Origin: Humulus lupulus
Lineage: Eukaryota > Streptophyta > Magnoliopsida > Rosales > Cannabaceae
Reading direction: 5' to 3'
DNA: 64,000 bases
Assembly: GCF_963169125.1 (NCBI RefSeq)
Contig: NC_084794.1
Location: 88,519,018-88,583,017, forward strand
Shown: in pieces, positions 22,901-35,100 of the stretch
Layout: each line of letters opens with the position of its first letter
Numbering within the stretch: the first letter of the stretch is position 1
The notes under the pieces: model-generated
What the model saw: only the letters and a program-made list of their open reading frames with translations
What the model was told of the DNA's origin: nothing
Database searches by the model: none
Translations under genes and position numbers: made by a program

Positions 22901-24916
22901 TGTAACGCCCTAAACTCCAGGGATCGTTACGGTGCACATTTTAAATAGTTTTAAACTCGCAAATCGAGTCATTTGGCCATAATCGTGTAACTAAGTATGA
23001 TTAGCGGTTTAGGGATTAAATTTTTTGGTTAAGAAATAACGTTTCACTAAAACGTTTACTGTATACATTGGGATCCCAAACTCCTGGCTAGACAAGCGCT
23101 TTTAGTTTTCATCGAACTTGAGGTCGGTCCGGCATTAATGCTCATTTGAGTCATTCAATGCAGATGTCGATTAGATCTAATCTTTATCAGCTTGCGTTAA
23201 ACACGCTAAGGTCGTCCTTGACTTTTTAGTCAATACTAGGTGACCAGTGCTCAGTGCTACTGCGAACTTTGACAAGTAGGTCACAGCTTCACAGTTAATA
23301 TTGACACCATTGCCAAATCTGACTAGTTAGTCAATGCCACGCACAAGTAAACAATTCTACCAGGCATCTATCATATGTCAAATATCCAAAAGTAGGGCAT
23401 TCAGCATGCTTACTTAACAGTTGCTAGCATAACTATGATCATGCACAAACACAGAGACTCAAGCTCTGATCAATCTCATATGCAATATTCATGGCATGCC
23501 CTAATCACATGTTTCTCGTGCATCACATGCATCATATTTAAACACTCAACATGCCTCAATAACAACCATGCATGTCACATATGGGGTGCAGTGTTCTTAC
23601 CTCTAGTCCAAGCACAGGTTACCAATAAACGAGCCACAAGCACAATCCTGATTCCAAGCCTCTAGTGATAACCTAGTCACAACCATAAACGGTGATCCAA
23701 TGAGTTCAAGTTCTAAAACTTAATCCTGAAACCAAGACCTAGCCTCCGAGACATCGATTCCCACTAAACCGGGTAGTAGGAATGATCCTGAGGCCTAAGG
23801 TTTAAGTTCCCCTGCTCAAAACATCACTTCGGCCACAAATGCCCTCATGTACCGCGGCTCCAACTCGCTGAGCCCCAGCCCCCAGCCAAAACAGAGGTGC
23901 CAACATCAGGCATCAGTACTAAGCATCGCGGCCCCACTATTCAAGTGTCGCGGCCCCCAGACCCCTTCAGCAACCTTCACCTGCTTCATCGAGCCTGGGC
24001 TGCGGCATCCAAGAACGAGGTCGCGGCCCAACCTCGAACCAGCCATTTTTCCCCAATTTCTCCATTTTGAAACCTTCCAAAAACCTATCCAAACATCTCC
24101 AAACTCAAAAATCAAAGTTCCCAAACATCCCCATGATCCAAAACCCATAAAACCCAAGCTTCAATTCAATCAAAATCTCATCAAAACACAAAGTCTCATT
24201 CAAGCTTAAAAACTTAGAACTTAAAACTTGAATTACCTCCGATTGAGTTGTTTCCAACTAAACCCTCTGGCTAATAAGATTCTAATCTTCCCCAGAATCG
24301 CTATGCCTCTATCCTCGCTTGAATCCAAGTCCTAGAACTCAAGTTTCCTTCGAAAATGTGATCGGGAGACAAAAATAGAACTTAGAGGGAGAGAGAACTT
24401 ACTGAACGTTCTTTTTATTTCTTAAAAGGTTACTTCAAGATTAAGTAGCCTCAAACAAATCCTAACGCTCCGGGTCCCGAAAACGTCCCCGAGGGCAAAA
24501 TAGTCAAAACCTCCAGAATTTCTCCCTGATCTTATTAACTCCCAATTTATCTTCAAATATTGATTCCCATTACCCAATAACCCGGTAATGCTCTAAATAC
24601 CCCTTGACTCACTCCAAGTCAAGCATAAATCTCGTTATGACTTTCCCACTAGCTTAGCTCCTAGGATCTTCACGTGCTAAGTAACCCTAGCTTAACCAAA
24701 TAATAATAAAGCACCACACACATTTCACATATATGCCAAATATGCCTGAAATGGCCAAAATATGAAAATCACCCAATTAATCATAAATGGGTTCACATGC
24801 ATATTTAATACACCTAAACATGCATATAATCATTTAATAACATAATAACTCAATTATGGCCCTCCCGACCTCCTAATCAAGGTCCTAAACCTTATTAGGT
24901 AATTTAGGGCATTACA
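22901..24916 (-). mobile_element. 3' LTR of element B (internally deleted)
   Basis: It starts TGTAACGCCC and ends GGGCATTACA. It aligns with 31083-35095, but after TTGGGATCCCAAA it jumps directly to CTCCTGGCTAGACAAGCGC. About 0.7 kb is missing, corresponding to roughly 31270-33290 of the partner minus its inserted LTR. The right half holds CCGCGG/TCGCGG motifs around 23850-24030. Confidence 0.92.
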
Positions 24917-24931
24917 ACTATCCCCTCCTTA
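24917..24931 (-). promoter_or_regulatory. Polypurine tract of element B
   Basis: The minus strand reads TAAGGAGGGGATAGT directly before TGTAATGCC of the LTR. It matches the tract of element A. Confidence 0.9.
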
Positions 24932-25573
24932 CAGAAATTTCGTCCTCGAAATTTATCTTAACTGCCCGGAATATCAATTCTGCACAACTGATCCTAGTTT
25001 CCTAGGTCATTCCCTTGACCTCACTATTTTTGTAACATTACCTTAACTCAAGGTACACTTTGTTCCTCAGAACCTTATTCTTTCTGTCTCATATCTGGAC
25101 TGGCTATTCTTTACAGGATAACTTAGCCTCAATCTCCAGATTCTCATAACTCAATACATGAGTTCCTTTCAACCCATGTCCTCAGCATGGAAATATATAA
25201 TACACTGTATACAACTGGCAGTGCCAAAGATAAAGCCGATCCAAAGTCAACTTGACTAGTCCTATCCAGGACTCAAACTGTCAAAATAATCTAGGGCTCA
25301 ACTTGCCCTTATCTCTTCACCCCTTTCCATGGTGATACTTTAAGGAAGATACAATCTTGTACTTGGAACTCTATGTTCCTGATTTTCAATTCAGTAATAC
25401 TTTCCCATTTACTCTAAAAAGTGAGCATCCAAGCTCTAACCTCTAATAAACTCAATGGTCCCCTAAACCACCTCAAGATCCAAAATCAACATCTCACCTA
25501 TCTCATTCCAATGAACGGGTGATAAACATTCTCAAACATACCTCATCTCATAGGGTACCTTTCCAATACTGGA

Positions 25574-25607
<34 letters not shown>

Positions 25608-27548
25608 TTACCATCAGTCTGAGGATAATGAACTGTACTGAATTCCATCCATATACTCATCGCCTTCCTTAAACCTTCCATAACTTGGAAGTAACAATAG
25701 AGTCTTCATCTGATAAGATAGACCTTGAGTTTCATGAAGGTGCACTATCTCTTTCACATAGAGATCCGCATACTGATCAGCTGTATTATTCGTCCTTGCT
25801 GATAGGAATGAACTCACTTGAAATACTAGTCCATGATGACCCAATGCCAACTCATATTGACTCACTAACCTGGGCAACCCCACCGCGAAACCCATTGCGA
25901 TGTTTTCTTATTTCCACTATGGAATACTCAAAGGATACGATGGCCTTACTGATTTCTGATGCCTTGTCTTGACCTGCTAACAGGTTAAGAATTTTACCAT
26001 GTATTCCACTATGTCCCTCTCCATCTCAGGCCACCACTATAAAACTTTCAAACTTTGTTACATTTCCCATGATGCCTGAATGAAGAGAAAACAGGAGTAG
26101 CACGAGATTCATCTAGAATCTCCCAATTAACCTCAGTGTCCATCGGATTCCAAATCCGATCCTTATACCTTAATAAATTCATACTTGACACTTTTAATCC
26201 TTAGCTAATCCAGCTAAGACTTTCCACTCAATCTTTCCTATCAATGGTTCACTTAATTGTTTTCCTTTCTATCCTCCCTGAAATAATGATCTCAAGCATA
26301 AAACTGACCACCTGGCCCTCCAGAAACTTTACTCTAGTTCTGGTCAGATCCTTTAACCAACATGTTGCATAAGCAATTACTTCTCCCTGTTACTGAGATG
26401 TCATAACTACCTACTAACTGATTCTGATATGTAAGAAGTCTCAGAACCCTTTCCCAAGGTACATGTAATATCCTTACCACCCAAGGAAACTCCTGCCCCT
26501 AAGGCGTTCCTTGACCTTGGAAAATCTCCGAAGAGAATACACCACAATACCATCGTCCAAAACGATCACAAATCCCATTCAAATAATCCTTTGAATACTC
26601 TGTTCATCTGATTCATAAACACTTGGCATTAAACAAATTCTCAAAACATACTCAGCACTCCTAGTGCTCTTATCTAATATAATAGTCTTCTGATAAACCT
26701 TCTCCCTGGTCTCTAACTGGTACTAACTAGATCGAAGATCCACCTTCGAGAATACCATCTTATCCAATAACTGAATCCCTTAGGTCTTACAACTTTGTTG
26801 AAGCCGTTCAAAACAATGCCCTAGAACAGATTCCATCCCTGGCACTAATCGACTCACCACTCTATCTCTTCGCATAAAGGGAACCCTGGCAAGTCCCTTG
26901 GAAGCACATCCAGAAACTCACAGACTAGCCAAGTCTGTCCTAATCCCGCTGGCACAATCTAAGTGGTATCCACCACACTAGCTAAGAGTTTCATGCATCT
27001 CCCTGCAATAAAACTCTAGCTCTCAATACAAATGTCATCAGCATACAAAATCCATGCACAGTGCCAACTGTCACAAGGCTTTCCACTCTCAAGCCCAAGA
27101 GCTACTATCCTTTCCTTGCAATTTAGCATTGCCCCACACTTGACTAACCAATCCAAATCAAGGATCATACTGAAGTCAGTCATAACCAACTTTATCAAAA
27201 TCACTGATGAGTCCTTTTTCATCATAAGCTAACTCATCTCTTAAATCACCAATACAGTATTACTTTCCCATCATAACATAACCATGTGATCTACATATCA
27301 TCGTTATGCCTCTCTATATGCAACAAACAAAGAAATTGCATGGCACCAAAACCAATCAGCATAATACAAAAGTCAGAACTAGAATGCTAACCTGCCACCC
27401 CTGAGGAACTAGTCTCAGTCTCAAATTCTAACTGCATCAGAACGTACACTCGAGCTGGAGTCAAGCTGTCCATCCCCTTTTGCTCATCCTCTCTTAGCCT
27501 TGGGCAATCCTTCTTGAAATGCCCAACCATGTCACATAAGAAACATGT
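24932..27548 (-). pseudogene. Degraded protease-RT-integrase region of element B
   Basis: Only fragments are readable on the minus strand. Just after the gag zinc knuckle is CDMVGHFKKDCPRLREDEQK (27480-27545). Protease follows as LVMTDFSMILDLDWLVKCGA (27110-27200). Integrase core remains at 25614-25895 as GFAVGLPRLVSQYELALG and NTADQYADLYVKEIVHLHE. RT and RNase H between them are heavily eroded by indels. A (CT)14 microsatellite (25577-25604) sits inside the integrase coding part. Compared with element A this pol is far more decayed. Confidence 0.75.
25577..25604. repeat. (CT)14 microsatellite
   Basis: An uninterrupted dinucleotide run lies within the degraded integrase of element B. A similar (TC)14 occurs at 60812-60839 in another Tekay-type LTR. 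Confidence 0.95.
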
Positions 27549-29681
27549 TGTAGCGTCCCAAATTTGCTAATTAGGCTTAGGGCCTCGATTAGTGTGCCTG
27601 GAGGGCAATAAGTTATTTAATATTATAATATGTGAATTTGTATGAATATGTGATTAGAGATGCATGTTTAGGTGAATTAAATATGCATGTGGGCCCCGTT
27701 TGGTTGTTAGGGGCATGTTTGTAATTTTAGCTTGTTGAAGGCATAGATGTGATAATTGTAATAATTGTGATATTTCTGTGTTGCACGATCTGAGACAGTC
27801 CTAGGGAGCTGTTAGCTAGAAAGTCACAATGGGGTCAAAAAATCTAACTCGGGGTGAGTCGAGGGGTATTTCGGGTATTAGATGTTTTATGGGGTTATCG
27901 GATTATAGAAATAAATATTTGGAGATATATTTGAAGATAGAATGTTTAGGAGGGAATATTGGGGAAATTTATCATTTTTCCATCAGGGACGTTTTTGGTA
28001 CCCCGAGCCTTGAGGTAACCTTAGAGACTAAGTAAATAAAACAAAACCAAAGAAATACTGAGAAACTTGGAGAAACCGACCCAAACCTCTCTCTCTCTCA
28101 TTATTCTCTCTAAGCCAAACCAAGGGAAAAGCTAGGAATTAAGCAAGGATTTGAGCTCTTGACTTGGGGAATAACTCAGTATCACTTTGAGGATTCAAAC
28201 AGAGGCTAAGGTAAGCATCAACTATGATTTTGGCTAGTTAATTCAGTGGTTATTGACTGGTTTTCTTAGTTCTTTTGAGGTGTTGAAGTTGAAGATTGAA
28301 TGTTGGGTTTAATGAGTTTTGAAGCTAGAGTTTGTTAGGTTTTGCTGCTAGAATCATAGTGGAACTTCTGAGATGATTAAATTAAGTTGTTAGAATGATT
28401 TTAGGGGTAATTGGCTTGGTTTTGGTAGAGAAAATGGTGGATTTTTCTAGGTTCGAGGGGTCGGGCCGCGGCATTGTTCTTGCTGAGCCGCGGCCCCTTA
28501 GAACATTAGGGCGCCTGAAAGTGAAGGCGCGCCGCGGCGCCCTACAGGCAGGGCCGCGACGCATGTAGGCAGAAATGAGGCTGGGCCTCGGGTTGAGCTG
28601 GGGGCCGCAGCATGAGTTCTTAGGACCGTAGCGCTTAGTGCATTTTTGGGCTTTAAAGAGGTTTTAGGCTCGAGAATCCAATAGTTAAGGCTCGAGATTG
28701 ATTTTATCACCCGGATTGATAGAATTCAATGTCCCGGAGACTAGAATTATGAACCAAAGTTATTTAATGGATTAGAACTTGATGGATGGATATTGTTGGT
28801 GCGTTGTGACTAGGGTTTCAGCGAGGCTCAGACTAGGAGACTGTGCTCGGGACATCGGTGCTTGGAAAGCTCGGGACACAGGTAAGAAAACTGTTGTTCC
28901 CGTACAGCTTGTGCTGCAGAGCTCGGCCCTATATGATTGTGTTGCAGGGCGTAGCCTCTTTTGTCTGAGTTTATAAATGTTTAAATATCTGTTTAATTAT
29001 GCTATGTGTGCATATATGTGAATGAACGGAAAGAGCTGGGAACAGCGAGGGCCGGGAACGGCGAAGGCCGAGAACGGCAAGGGGCCGAGAGCAGCGTTTA
29101 GCATGTGGAGTGCGAGTTTCCAGGGCGAGACCGTAAAGGATACCTGGGATATCCTCACGATGTGGATTGCGAACCCAGGGCCCGATAAAGCACTTGGGAC
29201 GACATGGTCATACATGTTTAGCCTACTGGCGGCTTGATTACATGTAGAACGTTAAGTATGCATATATTTTCTGCTTGTGTGAGTTTTCTTGCTGGGCTTC
29301 GACTCACGGGTGCTTTGTGGTGCAGGTAAGGGCAAGGGGAAAGTCGACCAACCATGAGTACGGAGAGCGTGAAGCGGCGCGTACATGTTTGGCCTGCCTA
29401 GCTGCCACGACCAGGGATATTTTTGGAAGATGATTGTGCTAAACCTAGATTTTATCGTTTAGTCGACCCTGGTTACATTTTTTAGTTGTAAATATTTCTA
29501 AACAGTATTTTGGGATCCCAAATGTTAAACGCTTTATGATTTTCAATGAATGGAACTATTTTCAAAGTACACAACTCCATCTCTGGTTTAATAACACTTT
29601 TGTCTTAAAATCCTCGGTTAGCGAGTTAATTGCACGTTTTCAAACTCACTTAGTGATGAATCTAAGGAAGTAGGGCTTACA
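27549..29681 (+). mobile_element. Solo LTR of a Tekay-type element inserted in element B gag
   Basis: It starts TGTAGCGTCCC and ends GGGCTTACA (2133 bp). The flanks are CATGT (27544-27548) and CATGA (29682-29686), a 5-bp duplication with one mismatch. It interrupts the zinc-knuckle codons of element B's gag: CKRCHLGEC lies on one side and CDMVGHFKKDC on the other. Orientation is plus (GGTGCTTTGTGGTGCAGGTAAG as in element A's LTR). It holds CCGCGG sites (28466, 28488 and others) and a short (CT) run at 28087-28099. Confidence 0.88.
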
Positions 29682-30655
29682 CATGACTTTGCTCAGCATT
29701 CTCCCAGGTGACACCTCTTGCATCAAGCACATACTGGATAAGTCTTCCAGCTCTCCTTCCTGCTTGCTCCAATAAATAGAGGTACCACTACCTGAGCTCT
29801 GTGCTCTCTGGCACTCTTCTTCTCATTTATTATGCTCTCATCAACAAGAGCCTTTCCTACCACCTGAGTGTAGGTGGAAGTTTCAAGCACTAGGGCAGCT
29901 CTAATGCCCTGAGCTATCTGGGGATTCAATCCTTGGATAAATCTTTCTTTCCGAGCTACATCTGTGGGTACCATATCAAAAGAAAAATTGGCCAACCCAT
30001 CAAATTTGTTAACATACTCGGTTACTGTTGCATTTCCCTGAATGAGATTCAAAAACTCATTCATCTTAGCAGTCTTGGCTGCATCACAATAATATCTTTC
30101 ATTAAACAGCTGCCTAAACTCTTTCCAATCCATCACAGCTATGTCTCGTGTCTGGGATACTACTTCCCACCACGTCTGGGCATCATCCTGCAATACATAT
30201 GTCGCACAGATCACGCTATCGCGACCTTCCAGCCCCATACTATCAAGAATGGAACTGATCATGCCCATCCATTGCTCAGCTCTTAATGGATCTAGGCCTC
30301 CCTCGAAGACTGGAGGGTAATACTCCTGGAATCTTCCACAAAGAAATTCCCATCTGCTCTCAATCCTAGGCTGAGCCAAAGCTGGTGCCACTCCTGGCAT
30401 AACAAAGGAAGAAGTGTTTCCCGACAGGTTCCGCTGTTGCTTCAAACACGTGATCTCTTCCTCATGCCTCTGCAATCTTGATTGCATATCTGTGAACATA
30501 TGCTGAAAATTCATAGGAGCAAATGAAGAACTAAAACCCTGGCTATAACTCCCAGCCTCTGTGTAACCACCACCAGGCCTCATTATCTGCCTTGGATATA
30601 AACCTGCTGATGAATTTGCAGTCAATAAATTGACCCATTAGACATGATGAGCACA
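29682..30655 (-). pseudogene. Gag relic of element B
   Basis: The minus-strand frame 30625-29723 (300 codons) shows a Tekay-type gag: a Gly/Ser-rich N-terminus; FQHMFTDMQSRLQRHEEEI (coiled-coil-like); RAEQWMGMISSILDSMGL; AQTWWEVVSQTRDIAV; FRQLFNERYYCDAAKTAKM; and TVTEYVNKFDGLANFSFDM. It ends at a TGA before the zinc knuckle, which lies across the solo LTR at 27549. A likely original ATG just upstream (near 30645) is separated by an in-frame stop (near 30624). This is the best-preserved coding part of element B. Confidence 0.88.
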
Positions 30656-31067
30656 TCAAGAGCTTTCCCCACGGGAACAATCTTACCACACCACATTCAC
30701 AAACCACTTGCAGTACGATAAAAATGCCCACAACATTCATACATCAATCATAATCCCTGCTCTTCCAACATTCATACCATGCCTCCAACTCCAGCATGCA
30801 AATATCACAATTATATATTCATGGAGCAGGTAATCATATGATCACATTCATATATATATATTCACGTAGCATATAATTATATAGTCAAGAGCCAGGCTCT
30901 ATATGAAACTCATGCTCCCTAATACAATGTGCAGGTAAAGCATTTACATTCTATTTAAGCAGTTAAGCACATAACCACAGAAATAGTTACCATTCCCTGA
31001 GTGAAGCTATCTTCAGTGACGAGTGTACATGCCCAGCTTGTCTTCAGGAACCCATAAACCTTGGTAG
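30656..31067 (-). other. 5' untranslated leader of element B
   Basis: About 410 bp lies between the primer-binding site and gag on the minus strand. It is non-coding, with no conserved motif recognised apart from AT-rich dinucleotide runs (near 30850). Confidence 0.6.
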
Positions 31068-31079
31068 GCTCTGATACCA
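31068..31079 (-). promoter_or_regulatory. Primer-binding site of element B (initiator tRNA-Met)
   Basis: The minus strand reads TGGTATCAGAGC, three bases inside the 5' LTR end at 31083. It is identical to the site of element A. Confidence 0.93.
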
Positions 31080-31579
31080 AATTGTAACACCCTAAACTCC
31101 AGGGACCGTTATGGTGCGCATTTTAAATAGTGTTCAACTCACTAATTGAGTCATTTGGTCATAATCGTGTAACTAAGTATAATTAGCGGTTTAGGGATTA
31201 AAATTTTTCGTTAAGATATAACGTTTCACTAGAACATTTACTGTATACATTGGGATCCGAAAAATATAATTTAAAGGTTTATTACAACAAAATAATTACA
31301 ACCAATCGATCTAAGTGGCAAAACAGGGTTTAACCCTAGTGTTATCCCCAAAAATGGAGATTGATGACGTGGCAATAGAGGTGACAAATGGCAGTACATG
31401 GTCCGTAAAAGACACATTAAATAGTCAATAAATACATTGACTCCTCAGAGTTGTGATAAAGTGACCTGGTAGACTGATGAAGAGTTTTGACTGCTTGAGA
31501 GTGTCACGTCCAAGCCAAGTACATCCGAGGAGCAGTTTAAGTGCCCGGTCGGACTTTGGTCCGATGAAAGGCCAAGGTG

Positions 31580-31770
31580 AGGTCGGACCTTGGTCCGAGG
31601 AGAGCCTAAGGGACCTTGGTCCAAGGATAACCCAAGAGAGTGGTCCGAGGAGAGCCCAAGGGACCTTGGTCCGAGGAGAGCCCAAGGGACCTTGGTCCGA
31701 GGAGAACCCAAGAGGGTGGTCCGAGGAGACCCCAAGGGTGTGGTCCGAGGAGAGCCCAAGAATTTGGTCT
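31580..31770. repeat. About 26-bp minisatellite (GGTCCGAGGAGAGCCCAAGG units)
   Basis: About seven imperfect copies of a unit beginning TGGTCCGAGGAGAGCCCAAG, with variants ending GGACCT or AGGGTG, lie in the U3 of the solo LTR. The arrays at 31813-32030 are separate. Confidence 0.88.
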
Positions 31771-31812
31771 TTATGCATATGTCCAACCAGTGCATGGTTG
31801 TCCAAATAAAGA

Positions 31813-32030
31813 AATGGCATGCTAGAGGAGAGTGCCATGTTAGAGGGGAGACATGGCATGCTAGAGGAGAGTGTCATGTTAGAGGAGAGAAGTGCATGTC
31901 CTAGCACTTGCATATGACCAACATGCATGTGTCCGACCAGCACTTGCATGTCCTACCAGCAAGTGTATGTCCTACCAGCACTTGCATGTCCTACCAGCAA
32001 GTATATGTCCGACCAGTATGTGTATGATCA
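31813..32030. repeat. Two further short tandem arrays in the same U3
   Basis: 31813-31895 repeats GGCATGCTAGAGGAGAGTG and variants (about four copies). 31900-32030 repeats TGCATGTCCTACCAGCA and variants (about seven copies), alternating 'acttg' and 'aagtg' joints. Confidence 0.8.
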
Positions 32031-35000
32031 ACCAGAGTGGAGGTGAGGTGGATCAATTAGCTAGAGGAGGACTAAGTCAAGATTCCCAGAAACGGCTTCA
32101 ACAAGATACGCGGGAATCTCTCATTCTTCCCACAAATGGGGGGTTTTGTTACATTTTGAATGTTTTTTGTAATTTGAATGTAATAAATATAATAAAATAT
32201 CCCGATTCTAGGGGATATCAGATGTATGACCCTAAGCCTATAAATAGAGGGCTTATGGGATTAGAGAGGGGCTTCTTCTTCTTCTTTTTGGACTTTTGGG
32301 CAATTTGAGATTTGGTCTGAGTTCTAGAGAGAGAAAGTGTGTTTTTTCTTGAGAGAGAACCCTTTTTGTATTCCTATTTACACTGAAGAAACTCAGTTGA
32401 CACTGGTTCATCTGATCTTGAGTGTGGATAAAATAATAAAATCTCTAAGTGGATTAGGCTATTACCGACTGAACAGGGCTGAACCACTATAAAATCTCTT
32501 ATGTTATTTACTTTTATTGATTAAACTGTCTGTGTCGTTTAACTTCTCTTGAAGGTTCATTGTTTTTGACGTTCTCACGTCGTTGGCTAAAAACACAGTC
32601 AACACCTAGTTTCTCTTTCAAACCTCGACTGTGGCGATCGAGTAGCTGCATATGTACACATCGTCACCTAAGCTCTCCAACTCAAGGATGGTCCAACTTT
32701 CTTTTGCCTTTACCTGCACCACATAGCACCCGTGAGCCGAAGCCCAACAAGAAAACTCAATATGCTCATGAACAATCATATCATGATATCAAATCATATC
32801 TGGCATGCCTAGCAAACATAGCTTTATTCAAGCATGCAAATAAATTCTGATAATGTTGGGGAATCTAGGATAAGAAATCCTGCCCTCCTGATTGGATGAC
32901 TATCAAGTCAATCCTAATAAGATGAGTGATTTAACACTGGAGATTCTAGTAAACCATAATGAGTGACTGACAAGCAAGTCACCACGGGGCTCAGCACCCG
33001 CAGCCATGCCAATGATGATCATTATGATCATACAGAGCTTATAGCCCTGAACAGATGAGTGAATATCACTTTGAGGTTCTGTTAAACCATAATGAGTGAC
33101 TGACAAGCAAGTCACTACGGGGCTCAGCACCCACAGCCGTGTGACGAAACCGTCACCTAGGCTTTCCAACAATGGCTCTAATCAGATGAGTGACTACTGG
33201 GTAAGTCACTCAAGCTCAACACTCATAGCCATGTGACTAAACAGTCACTGGGGCTCTCTGGCCCTGGCTCTAAGTGACTAGCCTTTGGCTAGACAAGCGC
33301 TTTTAGTTTTCATCAAACTTGAGGTCGGTCCGGCATTAATGCTCATTTGAGTCATTCAATGCAGCTGTTGATTAAATCTAATCGTTATTGGCTTGCGTTA
33401 AACACGCTAAGGTCATCCTTGACTTTTTAGTCAATAACAGGTGACCAGTGCTCAGTGCTACCGCTAACTTTGACAAGTAGGTCATAGCTTCACAGTTAAT
33501 ACTGACACCATTTCCAAATCTGACTAGTTAGTCAGTGCCACACACAAGTAAGCAATGCTACCAGGCATATATCATATGTCAAATATCCAAAAGTAGGGCA
33601 TTCAGTATGCTTACTTAACAGTTGCTAGCATAACTATGATCATGCACAAACATAGAGACTCAAGCTCTGATCAATCTTATATTCAATATTCATGGCATGC
33701 CCTAATCACATGTTTCTCGTGCATCACATTTAAACACTCGACATGCCTCAATAACAACCATGCATGTCACATATGGGGTGCAGTTTTCTTACCTCTGGTC
33801 CAAGCACAGGTTACCAGTAAACGAGCCACAAGCACGATCCTGATTCCAAGCCTCTAGTGATAACCTAGTCACAACCATAAACGGTGATCCAATGAGTTCA
33901 AGTTCTAAAACCCAATCCTGGAACCAAGACCTAGCCTCCGGGACATCGATTCCCACTAAACTGGGTAGTAGGAATGATCCTGAGGCTTGAGGTTTGAGTT
34001 CCCATGCTCAAAACATCGCTTCGGCCACAAATTCCATCAAGCGTCGCAGCCCCAACTCACTGAGTCGCGGCCCCCAGCCAAAACAGAGGTGCCAACATCA
34101 GGCATCAGCACCAAGGGCCGCGGCCCTCAGACCCCTTCAGCAACCTTCACCTGCTTCATCGAGCCTGGGCCGCGGCGCCCAAGAACAAGGTTGCGGCCCA
34201 ACTTCCAACCAGCCATTTTTCCACAATTTCTCCATTTTAAAACCTTCCAAAAACCTATCCAAACATCTCCAAACTCAAAAATCAAAGTTCCCAAACATCC
34301 CCATGATCCAAAACCCATAAAACCCAAGCTTCAATTCAATAAAAAACTCATCAAAACACAAAGTCCAATTCAAGCTTAAAAACTTTAAAAACTTAGAACT
34401 TAAAACTTGAATTACCTCCGATTGAGTTGTTTCCAACTAAACCCTCCGGCTAATAAGATTCTAATCTTCCCCAGAATCGCTATGCCTCGATCCTCGCTTG
34501 AATCCGAGTCCTAGAACTCAAGTTTCCTTCGAAAATGTGATCGGGAGACAAAAATGGAACTTAGAGGGAGAGAGAACTTACTGAACGTTCTTTTTATTTC
34601 TTAAAAGGTTACTTCAAGCTTAAGTAGCCTCAAACAAATCCTAACGCTCTGGGTCCCGAAAACGTCCCCGGGGGCAAAATAGTCAAAACCTCCAGAATTT
34701 CTCCCTGATCTTATTAACTCCCAATTTATCTTCAAATATTGATTCCCATTACCCAATAACCCGGTAATGCTCTAAATACCCCTTGACTCACTCCAAGTCA
34801 AGCATAAATCCCGTTGTGACTTTTCCACTAGCTTACCTCCTAGGATCGTCTCGTGCTGAGTAAACCTAGCGTAACCAAATAATAATAAAGCACCACATAC
34901 ATATCACATATATGCCAAATATGCCTGAAATGGCCAAAATATGAAAATCACCCAATTAATCAGAAATGGGTTCACATGCATATTTAATACACCTAAACAT

Positions 35001-35100
35001 GCATATAATCATTTAATAACATAATAACTCAATTATGGCCCTCCCGACCTCCTAATCAAGGTCCTAAACCTTATTAGGAAATTTTGTGCATTACAATAAC

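Larger units (their letters stand above)
31341..32604 (+). mobile_element. Solo LTR rich in internal minisatellites, inserted in element B's 5' LTR
   Basis: It starts TGTTATCCCC and ends CACAGTCAACA (1264 bp), flanked by the duplication CCTAG (31336-31340 and 32605-32609). A TATA box (TATAAATA, 32239-32246) and a leader with GAGAGAGAACCC give plus orientation. The U3 part is dominated by three unrelated tandem arrays. It is a different LTR family from the Tekay-type LTRs around it. The reading frames over this region (GEPKGPW-type repeats) are translations of the arrays, not genes. Confidence 0.92.
22901..35095 (-). mobile_element. Complete Tekay-type Ty3/gypsy element B, itself hosting two solo LTRs
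   Basis: Minus-strand element: 5' LTR 31083-35095 (containing a foreign solo LTR), primer site 31068-31079, gag about 29682-30655, degraded pol 24932-27548, polypurine tract 24917-24931 and 3' LTR 22901-24916. It is flanked by the perfect duplication ATAAC (22896-22900 and 35096-35100), which proves that the 12.2 kb is one insertion into the Tat protease-RT linker. The 3' LTR (2016 bp) lacks about 0.7 kb present in the 5' LTR, including most of the motif-rich segment. Confidence 0.93.
31083..35095 (-). mobile_element. 5' LTR of element B, interrupted by a solo LTR
   Basis: It runs from TGTAACACCC to TGTGCATTACA, 4013 bp including a 1264-bp foreign LTR and its duplicated 5 bp. The net length is about 2.74 kb, close to the solo LTR at 15692-18467. 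It contains several GACT/AGTC-type short repeats (around 32900-33240, for example GAGTGACTGACAAGCAAGTCA twice) and CCGCGG sites at 34119 and 34170. Confidence 0.9.

Noticed and set aside
23847..24209. Pro/Ser-rich 120-codon frame, with a near copy at 33987-34379
   Set aside because: Both are the same segment of element B's two LTRs (reverse of the GC island). The duplication is due to the LTRs, not to a gene family.
31425..31949. Overlapping reading frames on both strands of 60-174 codons
   Set aside because: Their repetitive protein (GEPKGPW / SSDQGPLGSPRTK types) is the translation of the 26-bp minisatellite in a solo LTR.
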